From contig CATQIH010000019.1 of NCBI GenBank assembly GCA_958296015.1, positions 1-64,000 on the forward strand: 64,000 nucleotides of DNA, read 5' to 3'. Both the position numbers and the translations under genes were made by a program. The notes under the pieces are model-generated. The model was given only the letters and a program-made list of their open reading frames with translations. It had not been told where the DNA came from and searched no databases. This document shows, one piece after another, positions 53,778-62,306 of this stretch. The stretch comes from Cyclobacteriaceae bacterium. GTDB taxonomy: Bacteria > Bacteroidota > Bacteroidia > Cytophagales > Cyclobacteriaceae. Positions within the stretch are counted from its first letter, which is position 1. Each line of letters begins with the position of its first letter.

Positions 53778-54563
53778 ATGAATTTAATCATCAAAAATTC
53801 CGTCTATCTACGAGTTATTGCGTATATTATGACCGCATTAACATTGAACCTTATTGCAGTATCTTGTACTCAAGAAAATGAAGCTGTAACAAAACCAGAA
53901 GCCACCAATGGGTCTATCAAGATAGACTACGGAGCTATCAACCAATACATTGATCACAATGTGGACATAGAAAAGGGAGTATTCTCCGAAGATTTTGCTA
54001 ATCAAATGATCAAAGATTTGGGTGGAGCCGAGAAAGTAGGTATGAATTACAATGACGTGCTTGCCATGAAGGATAAGATGGTAGACTATTTGACTACAGA
54101 AGTAAACGAGTCAGCCCGTACCAATGCTACCATGCAAAAAGAAGATGTTCCTAAAAAAATCAGCGAAATTATATTAGCTGGGCTGAATGATGCTTCATCT
54201 TACAGTGATTTCGAGAAAAATGTTATTGAAGCTAAGAAATACGCTGGCACATTAGCTGATGCTGATATGAAAGCAATAGCCTTAGGACAAATTGAGCAGT
54301 CTGTAACTTTGACAAATGATTTCATAGCAAAATATGGGATGGAAAGTACTGACATCAATGCAAGGTCAAAATTTGGTTGCAAATGGTATCAATGGGCTTG
54401 TGTAGGTGTAGCCACAGCCGCTGCTGTGGCTTTGATTGCTACAACTCCTGTAGGTATTGCTGCTTTTATTATAGGTGGTGGCACAGTTGCAGCCGTAGCT
54501 GCGTGCTGTATTTGTAAATGTAGGTGTGAGTTTACAACAACTACAGGTTGCAGGAATGCGTAA
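53778..54563 (+). CDS. Lipoprotein with hydrophobic Gly-rich and Cys-rich C-terminus, 261 aa
   Basis: ATG 53778 gives an N-terminal leader. The lipobox is LNLIAVSCTQEN (Cys at residue 30); a start at Met18 (53829) would also fit. The middle is a soluble acidic helical domain of about 165 residues. The C-terminal 65 residues are unusual: CKWYQWACVGVATAAAVALI, a long hydrophobic Gly/Ala/Val stretch, then CCICKCRCEFTTTTGC with six cysteines. The pattern resembles secreted peptides with a hydrophobic core and disulfide-rich end, such as bacteriocin-like precursors, but no family match is claimed. Envelope location. Confidence 0.6.
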   Translation: MNLIIKNSVYLRVIAYIMTALTLNLIAVSCTQENEAVTKPEATNGSIKIDYGAINQYIDHNVDIEKGVFSEDFANQMIKDLGGAEKVGMNYNDVLAMKDKMVDYLTTEVNESARTNATMQKEDVPKKISEIILAGLNDASSYSDFEKNVIEAKKYAGTLADADMKAIALGQIEQSVTLTNDFIAKYGMESTDINARSKFGCKWYQWACVGVATAAAVALIATTPVGIAAFIIGGGTVAAVAACCICKCRCEFTTTTGCRNA

Positions 54564-54740
54564 TAGTATTAAAGAATATTCTGGTTAATTTTTATTGACT
54601 AAATAGTGGTGGTATCCGATGTGGAACATGGCTATCTGGATTGCTAAAATAGTCATGCCACTACACTAAGTATTAGCAAATTTTCAGAATAAAGTTTAAT
54701 ATATTAAAATAATAATGTGTAAAAATTAAATTTGTAAGTT

Positions 54741-55175
54741 ATGAAACTATCCTTATTAATGTCAATTGTCTTATTACTGTTAGGTATACAGTCGTGTGCT
54801 CCTACTCGTCAATATGTATCATTAGACAATGACCAGCTAACAGAGCCTGCTAGGATTTATGTGATTAGGGATTCGTTCCTTGCCAGATCTTTTACTACTA
54901 AAGTTTATGCTAATGATAAGTTAGTGGGAAAACTTGGTAATAATAGTTATTTGACCTGGGAAACGGACAAGCCTACTATTGATGTAGAGGCTAAACTGGT
55001 AAACACTGCGAAGACAGAATTAAATTTGGAAGCTGGAAAAACTTACTATTTAAAAAACAAGGTTAAACTTGGTGCTATAACATCGCGCGTAAAACTAGAA
55101 CTTCTATCAAGTGAAGAAGGATTAAAAGTCTTAAGTGGAGTTAAAGGGCCACGACTAGACTTGGCGCAAAATTGA
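54741..55175 (+). CDS. Lipoprotein with DUF2846-like domain, 144 aa
   Basis: Lipoprotein signal LLLLGIQSCAPT (Cys19). The following domain (EPARIYVIRDSFLARSFTTK, VYANDKLVGKLGNNSYLTWE, LNLEAGKTYYLKNKVKLG) is a small beta-sandwich in the pattern of DUF2846: 'AxIYVxR' then 'vyvdgkxxGxLxnxxyx' and 'lxaxaGkxYYvkv'. The function of the family is unknown. A terminator follows at 55203. TAAATTTG at 54727-54734 matches the -7 consensus but lies only 6 bp before the ATG. Confidence 0.75.
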   Translation: MKLSLLMSIVLLLLGIQSCAPTRQYVSLDNDQLTEPARIYVIRDSFLARSFTTKVYANDKLVGKLGNNSYLTWETDKPTIDVEAKLVNTAKTELNLEAGKTYYLKNKVKLGAITSRVKLELLSSEEGLKVLSGVKGPRLDLAQN

Positions 55176-55202
55176 TAGTAACCATATTAATTTTATAAAA
55201 AG

Positions 55203-55238
55203 AGGCCGTCTCATGAATTGTGGCGGCCTTTATTTATT
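55203..55238 (+). terminator. Intrinsic terminator of the DUF2846-like gene
   Basis: AGGCCG (55203-55208) pairs with CGGCCT (55224-55229), followed by TTATTTATTT. It overlaps the region just before the next gene's ATG at 55246, so the next gene starts shortly after the stop signal. Confidence 0.6.
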
Positions 55239-55245
55239 TGTCAAG

Positions 55246-55716
55246 ATGAAGACACCTTTTATTGCTGTTTTTCACTTAGTAGTTGCAGCCTCTTGTAATT
55301 CATTTTATGGTTACCATCAAGGTATTCTGGACGACCTAAAGGGAAGCTATCAAATTGATTCCGTGGTGTACATTGATAGCCTAGGAAGAGACTCTGTACT
55401 TACTGATGCGGGCACCTTCTACTTTGCCGCCTGTGATGCACATGACAACTTTTCTTCAGAAACATGCGACGGTTACTATGAAACAACCGCTGGAGAAAGA
55501 ACAAACTTCGAGTTTCAACTCCTTGACGATAAACAACTTACCATCACTCCTAAAGATTCACTGATAGGATTTAATCTATCTACAGGTAGCACATTGAGAA
55601 GTCCCTCCTTTGAGCGAAACAAAGATAAACTACGTTTAATATTTTACCAGCGTGAAAGCTATGACCTGTTTGCCGAAGAACATGCGCCTCAACGTATTAT
55701 CCTTACCAAACAATAA
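55246..55716 (+). CDS. Secreted hypothetical protein, 156 aa
   Basis: The ATG at 55246 (KTPFIAVFHLVVAASCNSFY) gives a lipobox-like AASC (Cys17), so a lipoprotein is likely; an upstream in-frame start at 55213 would read through the terminator hairpin. The mature part looks like a lipocalin-type stress-sensing beta-barrel: LKGSYQIDSVVYIDSLGRDS, YFAACDAHDNFSSETCDGYY, FELQ-type strands and RLIFYQRESYDLF. Two Cys pairs (CDAH and CDGY) may bridge. No family named. It is followed 10 bp later by a PorT-like gene. Confidence 0.6.
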   Translation: MKTPFIAVFHLVVAASCNSFYGYHQGILDDLKGSYQIDSVVYIDSLGRDSVLTDAGTFYFAACDAHDNFSSETCDGYYETTAGERTNFEFQLLDDKQLTITPKDSLIGFNLSTGSTLRSPSFERNKDKLRLIFYQRESYDLFAEEHAPQRIILTKQ

Positions 55717-55726
55717 GTTTCTATAT

Positions 55727-56299
55727 ATGAAAAAAGTGTTTACTTTGTTCTTCATGCTATGTATAGGAATTCAAGTGCAGGCACAAACATACATAGGCTT
55801 GAAAGCTGGACTAAATTTGTCAACGTCCACCGCAGCCATAGATGCAGACTATGTACGAACCGGATTTCATGGAGGTGCTTTTCAGGAATATCATTTTGGC
55901 AAATCGTGGGCTATCAGAGGTGAATTGCTCTACAGCCAGAAAGGTTGGAACACACGTTTATTTTTGCCAAATTATGGGTTAATAGACCTTCGGTTTCGCT
56001 TGAACTATGTAGATGGCGTAATAGCATTACACTGGAAAGTGTTGCCAAAATTAGCTGTTTATCCAGGTGTACAATTATCTGCCTTGGTGCAACAAGAAAT
56101 TTTGATACATCCTATACAAACACAGATAGCATATAGAGATCCCAGCCGGTTTGAACTCGCGCCTATTATAGGTGTTAACTTTAAGTTTTCATCCCATTGG
56201 GGTACCGATCTCCGTTTTACTTACAGCACTTGGTCTGTTGATGGATACCCAGCTGCAAAGAGCGCAGTAGGTATGTTGAGCTTAGAATACACACTTTAG
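55727..56299 (+). CDS. Outer-membrane beta-barrel protein (PorT-like)
   Basis: The ATG at 55727 (MKKVFTLFFMLCIGIQVQAQ) gives a signal peptide cut after QAQ. The 190-residue product has the eight-stranded barrel rhythm of the PorT family: TYIGLKAGLNLSTSTAAID, GFHGGAFQEYHFGKSWAIRG and ELLYSQKGWNTRLF. It ends in GMLSLEYTL with an aromatic near the end. PorT proteins sit in the outer membrane, one of them being a type IX secretion component, but most members have no assigned role. A strong terminator follows at 56321. Confidence 0.8.
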   Translation: MKKVFTLFFMLCIGIQVQAQTYIGLKAGLNLSTSTAAIDADYVRTGFHGGAFQEYHFGKSWAIRGELLYSQKGWNTRLFLPNYGLIDLRFRLNYVDGVIALHWKVLPKLAVYPGVQLSALVQQEILIHPIQTQIAYRDPSRFELAPIIGVNFKFSSHWGTDLRFTYSTWSVDGYPAAKSAVGMLSLEYTL

Positions 56300-56320
56300 A
56301 TAGTCCTTTCATCAAAAACC

Positions 56321-56353
56321 AGAAACAGGCGTTCAAAGCGTCTGTTTCTTTAT
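56321..56353 (+). terminator. Intrinsic terminator
   Basis: AGAAACAGGCG pairs with CGTCTGTTTCT (11-bp stem, one mismatch) across TTCAAAG, followed by a short T-rich stretch. It separates the PorT-like gene from the next barrel gene. Confidence 0.7.
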
Positions 56354-56364
56354 CCTTTCATACT

Positions 56365-57636
56365 ATGAACAAACGCTACACCCTTATCTTTGCTATTGCT
56401 TTGATAATAATATCTATAGGTCCCCTCTATGCTCAAAAGCAACAAGACATTATATTTGGCCTGGCAAACAAACACGCCAACTTCTCTAACTACCGCCTCT
56501 ATGATAAGAGCAACTGGATGAACTATTTTCAGGTGGGTTACAGCCACTCTTTAAATAAACACTTTTCTGTTACCGGCTTTTTATCGTTTGCGCAGATGGC
56601 AGAAGACAATACTTATCTCATAGGTGCTAATACTATTGCTTCTTTTACTATGCTAGGAACAGTCCTGCGATGGAATGCCCTGAATCTTCGCCACCATGCA
56701 TTGAATCTATACTTAGGACCTAGTTTAGAGTACATGTCAGTGATGAATAGCAGTTATCAAAAATATTTTTTTTTCGCTGAAAAAGACAATCCAGATGTAG
56801 TGGTAGAAGTAGCTACACTTCATGATTTAAAAAAGTTTGATGATTTTCCAAGCTTGAATATAGGCACCTTTGGCCGTCCTACTGTTGTGCTGTATGCAGC
56901 GGCTGAATATGTATTTTATCCGCTTAGGCGATTAGGCATTGGCGCTACTGTTCGCTTTCCCAGTCATATTTTTTCACGTGTCATAGATTTCAAAGATGTT
57001 TGGTATCAGGAAGCTTCTTTTGGGCCGGTGCTTCATTACCGCTTTTCTCCTGAAGGATCAGATTATACCAGTAATGGCAAAGATCAGTTTGGCCTGCATA
57101 TACTGCCCACTTACAGCCGCCGGGCAGACCGTCTGGGCTGGCAGTTTCAAACGCAGTACCAGCGGCAACTAAACAGCCGATGGAAAGCGGGAGCAAATCT
57201 GACTTACCTCAAAGGCAGTAACTATCCCGGCAGCTATCCTGCATATGCACAGCACTATTACCAATATCATGCAACCATCGCATCAGTGCAGGGAAGCTAT
57301 CAGCTCTATCAGCAGAAAAAGCATCAGCTACACCTAGCCGCAGGTCCTGCCTTCTACTGGGGCGCTTATGCTACTCCCCAGGGCTTCTATAATGCCAGAA
57401 ATCAGGAGAACACCCTTGTATATGATCCTGCTGTTCAAAAAGGGGATGCGCAGTACGTCGGTAACTACTTACAAGTAGAGGTTCAAAAACACCAGTCGTG
57501 GGGGGCTGCTTCCAGCCTAAAATATGATTACCAGCTAACAGACAATCTGTATGCCGGTGGCATCCTCAACTACCAGTGGTATGGCGATGGTGAACAATTG
57601 CTGGGGCTGGGCTTGCAGGCTACGGTGGCTTTTTAA
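56365..57636 (+). CDS. Outer-membrane beta-barrel hypothetical protein, 423 aa
   Basis: Signal peptide (TLIFAIALIIISIGPLYAQ, cut after YAQ). The rest consists of many alternating strands with aromatic girdle residues (YFQVGYSHSLNKHFSVTGFL, YLGPSLEYMSVMNSSYQKYF, YQLTDNLYAGGILNYQWYG) and ends GLGLQATVAF, a typical barrel C-terminus with a terminal Phe. I do not recognise the family; such proteins are common in Bacteroidota and have unknown transport or structural roles. It is preceded by a terminator. Confidence 0.75.
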   Translation: MNKRYTLIFAIALIIISIGPLYAQKQQDIIFGLANKHANFSNYRLYDKSNWMNYFQVGYSHSLNKHFSVTGFLSFAQMAEDNTYLIGANTIASFTMLGTVLRWNALNLRHHALNLYLGPSLEYMSVMNSSYQKYFFFAEKDNPDVVVEVATLHDLKKFDDFPSLNIGTFGRPTVVLYAAAEYVFYPLRRLGIGATVRFPSHIFSRVIDFKDVWYQEASFGPVLHYRFSPEGSDYTSNGKDQFGLHILPTYSRRADRLGWQFQTQYQRQLNSRWKAGANLTYLKGSNYPGSYPAYAQHYYQYHATIASVQGSYQLYQQKKHQLHLAAGPAFYWGAYATPQGFYNARNQENTLVYDPAVQKGDAQYVGNYLQVEVQKHQSWGAASSLKYDYQLTDNLYAGGILNYQWYGDGEQLLGLGLQATVAF

Positions 57637-57745
57637 TGACATGATTCAGAACTTTACAACTATTCATAAGTTTGAAAAGAACTTAAGGAACTGCTTAAAA
57701 ATGTTCCACAGTAATCAGAGAGCTAGAGCTTACTGCATAAAACTA

Positions 57746-58240
57746 TCACCCCTCATACTTCCATACTTTCAACGGGTCCGGGCTTGCTGCTAGCAGCTTC
57801 TGGTGCGACTGGCGTAGCAGAGGATGTACCTGGTCGGGAGCAATCTCGCATAGAGGTGCCAGGGTGAAGTTACGGTACGGTATCTGTGGGTGCGGCAGCG
57901 TCAGCCTGGGTGTGCTGACGATGCGGTTGCCATAGTAAAGTATGTCCACGTCAATCAGCCTTTCGCGCCACTTACCAATCTTTTGCTTGCCCATTGCCTG
58001 CTCTATGGCCTGCGTTTGCTGCAATAGTGCCTCATGCGACAGGCGCGTTTTTATCTGCAATACCTGGTTGAGAAAGTCGGGCTGGTTGGTTTCTCCCCAC
58101 GCCTGAGTTTTATATAGACCGGACTGGCAGATGATCCGGCCAGCCATTCTCCCGATCAATTGCCGCGCCTGCGCCAGGTTTTGTAGCCTTTCCCCCAGAT
58201 TTGTGCCTATCAGCAAATAAATTCCTTCTACAAGCCTCAT
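57746..58240 (-). CDS. folK: 2-amino-4-hydroxy-6-hydroxymethyldihydropteridine diphosphokinase
   Basis: The product (164 aa) shows IYLLIGTNLGERLQNLAQA at the N-terminus, SGLYKTQAWGETNQPDFLNQ, and the signature WRERLIDVDILYYGNRIVST with RLTLPHPQIPYRNFTLAPLC, the FolK pattern (RxxRxIDxDIL and PHP). It transfers pyrophosphate from ATP to 6-hydroxymethyl-dihydropterin in folate synthesis. Length is normal. It stands divergent from sppA. The 109-bp gap to the barrel gene contains nothing notable. Confidence 0.94.
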   Translation of the reverse strand: MRLVEGIYLLIGTNLGERLQNLAQARQLIGRMAGRIICQSGLYKTQAWGETNQPDFLNQVLQIKTRLSHEALLQQTQAIEQAMGKQKIGKWRERLIDVDILYYGNRIVSTPRLTLPHPQIPYRNFTLAPLCEIAPDQVHPLLRQSHQKLLAASPDPLKVWKYEG

Positions 58241-58314
58241 ATTACACCGGATTTACTGCTATATTTATGACCCATTTTATGATGTGAAGTTACAATTAAC
58301 TAATTCCTATACCT

Positions 58315-60069
58315 ATGAGATTTTTACTAAATGTGCTGGCAACGATCCTCGGTCTTTTTTTGTTTTTCGGATTGCTGGTGCTGATACTGAGTGGCATTGC
58401 CAGTTCTGCCGCTTCGCAGCAGGAAGTACATATAGAGGATAACAGCGTACTCAAAATAACCCTGGACAAACCCATTGTAGAGCGAGCCGCCGATTCACCG
58501 CTCAAATATCTACCTTTTCCCGGTGGAGATGATGGCGTGATCGGTCTGATTAACCTAAAGCAAGCCATTACGCACGCCAAAGAGGATGATCGTATCAAAG
58601 GTATATACTTGGATGCGGGGATGGCTACCGGTGGCATGGCCTCGCTCAAAGAGATACACGATGCGCTTGTAGACTTTAAAACCTCGGGCAAGTTTGTTGT
58701 TGGCTACAGTGAGATTATGACAGAACGGGCTTATTATGTAGCCTCCGCTGCTGATGAGCTGTACCTGAATCCGCAGGGTATTATGGAGTTCAACGGCTTT
58801 TTTGTAGAAACCACTTTCTTCAAAGGTACGCTGGAAAAGATCGGTGTCCAACCCGAGATTTTTCGGGTGGGCGATTTTAAAAGTGCGGTAGAGCCTTTCA
58901 TTCGCACTGATATGAGTAAGGAAAGCCGCGAACAGACCTCTTCTTATCTGAACTCTACCTATGATACGTATCTGGATGATCTTTCCAAAACGATCAACCA
59001 GCCGGTGGCCACATTGCGACAGATGGCTGATTCTATGAAAGTGAACACGGCCAGCGAAGCTGCAAAATATAAGCTCGTCAAAGCCACCGCGTACTACGAT
59101 GAGATATTAAAGAATATCGGAGAAAAAATAGGAGAAGATAACATTGAAGATATCAACTTCATTGCCCTCAACAAATATGTGGATGCTGTCAGTAACGACC
59201 AGGACTATGCTACTAATCGCATTGCAGTGATTGTAGCCAACGGTGAAATTATTCCCGGCGAGGCTGAAGGCACACAGATTGGTGGAGAAACGTTTGCCAA
59301 AGAGATCAGAAAAGCCCGCCTGGATGATAACGTCAAGGCCATTGTGCTGCGCATCAACTCACCGGGCGGCAGTGCACTGGCTTCCGACGTTATCTGGCGC
59401 GAAGTGGTGCTGACCAAAAAGGTAAAGCCTATCATTGCCTCCATGTCTGATGTGGCTGCCTCCGGCGGATATTACATGGCAATGGGCTGCGATACGATTG
59501 TAGCACAACCCAATACCATCACGGGTTCCATCGGCATCTTTGCCCTGGCTTTTAATGCTACCGAACTGGTCAATAAGCTCGGTCTGACAACGGATATCGT
59601 TAGCACCAGTCCGTTTGCCGACATTCTCAATCCTACCTCCGAGCTAAGCGATTATGAGCGCATGGTGATGCAACATTATGTAGAAGAAGGCTACGAAAGC
59701 TTTGTGGGCAAAGCAGCCGAAGGCAGAAACATGTCAGTGGAAGCCGTCAAAAAAGTAGCTTCCGGCAGAGTCTGGACGGGCGCACAGGCCAAAGAGAGAA
59801 ACCTGGTAGACGTGTTGGGTGGGCTGGATGATGCTTTGCAGATAGCCGTCGACCAATCCGGGCTGAAAGATGAAGAGTATCGCGTGAAATATTATCCGGA
59901 AACGAAAACTGTTTTTGAGCAGATCATGAAGGAACTCGGCCAGGAGGTGAGCACCTACAAACTACAAAAAGAGCTGGGTCTGGCTTATCCACTGATTCAG
60001 CAGCTCAAAACGCTGGAAAATATGCAGGGCGTACAAGCCAGAATGCCTTATGAGATGATGGTTAAGTAG
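58315..60069 (+). CDS. sppA: Signal peptide peptidase SppA, 67K type
   Basis: The product (584 aa) starts with one transmembrane helix (FLLNVLATILGLFLFFGLLV). It contains the tandem SppA domains of the 67K form, with the general base Lys189 (VGDFKSAVEPF) and the nucleophile Ser383 (DVAASGGYYMAMG) in place of the usual Ser-Lys dyad. GKVAxGRVWTGAQAKERNL (about 480-500) is another family mark. It degrades cleaved signal peptides in the inner membrane, acting from the periplasmic side. Its terminator follows at 60113. Confidence 0.95.
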   Translation: MRFLLNVLATILGLFLFFGLLVLILSGIASSAASQQEVHIEDNSVLKITLDKPIVERAADSPLKYLPFPGGDDGVIGLINLKQAITHAKEDDRIKGIYLDAGMATGGMASLKEIHDALVDFKTSGKFVVGYSEIMTERAYYVASAADELYLNPQGIMEFNGFFVETTFFKGTLEKIGVQPEIFRVGDFKSAVEPFIRTDMSKESREQTSSYLNSTYDTYLDDLSKTINQPVATLRQMADSMKVNTASEAAKYKLVKATAYYDEILKNIGEKIGEDNIEDINFIALNKYVDAVSNDQDYATNRIAVIVANGEIIPGEAEGTQIGGETFAKEIRKARLDDNVKAIVLRINSPGGSALASDVIWREVVLTKKVKPIIASMSDVAASGGYYMAMGCDTIVAQPNTITGSIGIFALAFNATELVNKLGLTTDIVSTSPFADILNPTSELSDYERMVMQHYVEEGYESFVGKAAEGRNMSVEAVKKVASGRVWTGAQAKERNLVDVLGGLDDALQIAVDQSGLKDEEYRVKYYPETKTVFEQIMKELGQEVSTYKLQKELGLAYPLIQQLKTLENMQGVQARMPYEMMVK

Positions 60070-60112
60070 TTAGAGTTCATTAAATTTCACACACAACATT
60101 CTCATTTATTAC

Positions 60113-60146
60113 AATGTCAGTTTTGCAAAAAGCTGACATTTTTTTT
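60113..60146 (+). terminator. Intrinsic terminator of sppA
   Basis: AATGTCAG (60113-60120) pairs with CTGACATT (60133-60140) around an inner TTTTGCAAAA, followed by an eight-T run ending at 60146. Confidence 0.85.
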
Positions 60147-60216
60147 GTGTCCCACCCCTTCTAAATTGCATCCGAAATATTATTTAAATCAACACTTATT
60201 ATCTAAATCAATTACA

Positions 60217-60648
60217 ATGAAAAAAATCTATTTGTTGTTTATCGCTTTTTCATGCTTTTTAGTTTCTTGCTCAGAGGATGCTGAGGTCAATGACGCTCGT
60301 AATGCATTTGTAGGTAAGTGGGATGGCTCTTATGAAGCGACTTATTATGCTGATGGAGAAACTTACAAAGATGCTGGTTCATCAAATATAATTGTTTCTA
60401 AAGGAAGTTCAGAAAACGAAATTATCATAGATGACGAGGGAGAATTATTTAAAGCGAAAGTCTCTGGTAGTACTTTTATTTTTATTGAAACTGTCCATAC
60501 GGAAGACTTCGATGGAACAGCTGTTAATTTTAAAGTTTCTGGATCTGGAAAAATCAAAGATGGAGATCTTACCTATAAAATGTTGCTAAAGAATGATGAA
60601 TATGGAATGACAGCAACAGGAGACTATAACTTAGTAAAATCAAAATAA
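60217..60648 (+). CDS. Lipocalin-like lipoprotein, 143 aa
   Basis: The start at 60217 (MKKIYLLFIAFSCFLVSCSE) gives a lipobox FLVSC; a longer frame to 60145 would begin inside the sppA terminator. The mature part is a small beta-barrel pattern (AFVGKWDGSYEATYYADGET, SNIIVSKGSSENEIIIDDEG, FKAKVSGSTFIFIETVHTED, GSGKIKDGDLTYKMLLKNDE). This resembles lipocalin-like DUF domains in Bacteroidota lipoproteins. Function unknown. Terminated at 60676. Confidence 0.75.
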   Translation: MKKIYLLFIAFSCFLVSCSEDAEVNDARNAFVGKWDGSYEATYYADGETYKDAGSSNIIVSKGSSENEIIIDDEGELFKAKVSGSTFIFIETVHTEDFDGTAVNFKVSGSGKIKDGDLTYKMLLKNDEYGMTATGDYNLVKSK

Positions 60649-60675
60649 AAGGCCATATTGACACATAAAACTTTC

Positions 60676-60710
60676 AAAGGCTATTGCTCAAGCAGCAATA
60701 GCCTTTTTTT
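60676..60710 (+). terminator. Intrinsic terminator of the lipocalin-like gene
   Basis: AAAGGCTATTGCT pairs with the following AGCAATAGCC across a short loop, with a seven-T run after it. One of the clearest terminators in the window. Confidence 0.88.
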
Positions 60711-60735
60711 GTGTAATGTTGATCAAACTGTTCCC

Positions 60736-61008
60736 TCATCTTAAACCCGCCGCGCTTTGCTCCTGGCCTTCGGAGACGGTCTCTATCAAACTGCCGTTTT
60801 TGGCATAGTAGCTCCATTCACCGGTTTTTTCTCCGTCTTTAAAGTTGCCTTTGGATTGCAGGCCGCCGTTGTCGTAATAGTATTGCCATAGCCCCTGCTC
60901 GCCGGTGCTGCCCATCTTGCCTTCGGCGGAGACTCTGCCATCTTTGTAATAATACGTCCAGTTACTATCGGGAAGACCAAATTTGTACAGGCTTTTGAGT
61001 TGCAGTTC
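60736..61008 (-). pseudogene. Truncated copy of the 3' end of the YwqK-like gene
   Basis: The segment encodes ELQLKSLYKFGLPDSNWTYY and onward to ETVSEGQEQS. It differs from the C-terminal end of the gene at 61179-62240 at about seven of 84 residues. The upstream end breaks abruptly into a block of CTGGAGCGCG-type hairpins (61011-61124), so no natural start remains; a longer frame to 61116 only translates these repeats. It looks like a partial tandem duplication that lost its 5' part. It could not give a signal peptide. Confidence 0.8.
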
Positions 61009-61010
61009 AT

Positions 61011-61124
61011 CCCCCTCTGGAGCGCGTTTGAAACCCCTCCCTCTGGAGCGCGTCTGAAACGCGTTCCAAAGAAGTACCCCTACTCCCCTCTGGAGCGCGT
61101 TTGAAACGCGTTCCAAAGAAGTAC
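61011..61124. repeat. Hairpin repeat cluster, family of the 2741-3400 palindromes
   Basis: Three units with CTGGAGCGCGTTTGAAAC-type arms lie at about 61017-61033 (partial), 61043-61080 and 61089-61124. The fuller ones pair as TGGAGCGCG..CGCGTTCCA and are followed by AAGAAGTACC. They sit exactly at the junction of the truncated duplicate and may have promoted it. They share the CGCGTTT..AAACGCG centre with the palindromes near 2751-3357. Confidence 0.8.
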
Positions 61125-61178
61125 CTTCGCAAGGTAGCCAAAAACCATGTAGGGCGATCTGGCGATATTCTCATTACC

Positions 61179-62240
61179 CTACTCTATCTCTGTAGCCTGC
61201 TCCTGGTCTTCGGAGACGGTTTCTATCAGGCTACCATTCTTGGCATAATAACCCCATTCACCGGTCTTTTTCCCATCTTTGAAGTTGCCCTTGGATTGCA
61301 AGCCGCCGTTGTCATAATAATACTGCCATAGCCCTTGTTCACCATTACTACCCATCTTGCCCTCGGCAGAAACTTTGCTATCCTTGTAGTAATACGTCCA
61401 GTTGCTGTCAGGAATACCAAACTTATACAGGCTTTTCAGTTGTAGCTCGCCCGTTGGAAAGTACATGAGCCGGATGCCATTGCCATCTTTGAGTGTACCC
61501 TTGGACAAGGTATCTGCACGTATGGTGAGATAGTCGCTCACGTTTTTAAGCAATCCAAACTCCCAGAACTCATTCTGTATCAGCTGTCCGTTGATGTAGA
61601 ACAGGCCCCATTTGCCATCTTCTTTGCCCATCGTATAGTTGCCGATAGCACTTAGCTCCCCGGTATCGTGGTATTTAAACCACTGGCCGTCTTCCAGGTC
61701 CAGCAAGTAGTTGCCTTCCGCCACCAGCACACCGCGCTCGTTGAAGTATTTCCAGTTGCCATCTTTCAGCCCGTTTTTGTAGCTACCGGCGGAAAAGACG
61801 CGTCCGGATTCATAATAGTTTTTCCACAGGCCGGTCTGCACATCGGCTTTGTACTGCCCTTCTACACTTCTGCGGCCATTGTAGTGAAATTCTACATAAG
61901 TACTATCACGCAGACCTTTGTTAAAGTTGGTAATGGATTTTAGCTGTCCATTCGGATAATAGATTCTCCATTCTTCCTGGGGCAAACCTTCCTGATAATA
62001 CCCTACGCCCATCAGGCCGCCATATTCGTTAAAAAACTGCCATTTGCCAGCCTTGTTGCCATTTTCATACTGACCCCGTTGCGCCATTTCACCGCTTTGG
62101 TTCAGAAATAGCCAACGCCCTACTTTTTTCCCATCCTTTACTTCACCTTTTCCGATCAGACTGTCTGTTGGTACAATTCTTTCCTGGGCCATAGAAGCCA
62201 CAGAAAGAGAAAGCAGCGCATAAAATAAGAGTAACTTCAT
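61179..62240 (-). CDS. Secreted YwqK-like repeat protein (MORN-type), 353 aa
   Basis: A signal peptide (LLLFYALLSLSVASMAQE) is followed by about a dozen short repeats of the pattern G-x-W-x-Y/F-F-N-x-x-G-x-L (GKWQFFNEYGGLMGVGYYQE, GLWKNYYESGRVFSAGSYKN, GNWKYFNERGVLVAEGNYLL), the antiparallel beta-hairpin repeats of the YwqK/MORN group. Databases often label such proteins 'YwqK antitoxin', a name taken from one B. subtilis protein and not supported here. Envelope location. A truncated duplicate of its 3' end lies downstream. Confidence 0.85.
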   Translation of the reverse strand: MKLLLFYALLSLSVASMAQERIVPTDSLIGKGEVKDGKKVGRWLFLNQSGEMAQRGQYENGNKAGKWQFFNEYGGLMGVGYYQEGLPQEEWRIYYPNGQLKSITNFNKGLRDSTYVEFHYNGRRSVEGQYKADVQTGLWKNYYESGRVFSAGSYKNGLKDGNWKYFNERGVLVAEGNYLLDLEDGQWFKYHDTGELSAIGNYTMGKEDGKWGLFYINGQLIQNEFWEFGLLKNVSDYLTIRADTLSKGTLKDGNGIRLMYFPTGELQLKSLYKFGIPDSNWTYYYKDSKVSAEGKMGSNGEQGLWQYYYDNGGLQSKGNFKDGKKTGEWGYYAKNGSLIETVSEDQEQATEIE

Positions 62241-62306
62241 GTTTCTTTAATTGATTTTTGTTTCTTTAACGGTGAAACCCAACAAAATTATAAGATATTC
62301 AGAAAA

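Noticed and set aside
61017-61116. 5' part of a gene reading into the truncated YwqK copy
   Set aside because: The codons come from hairpin repeats, not from a homologous 5' end.
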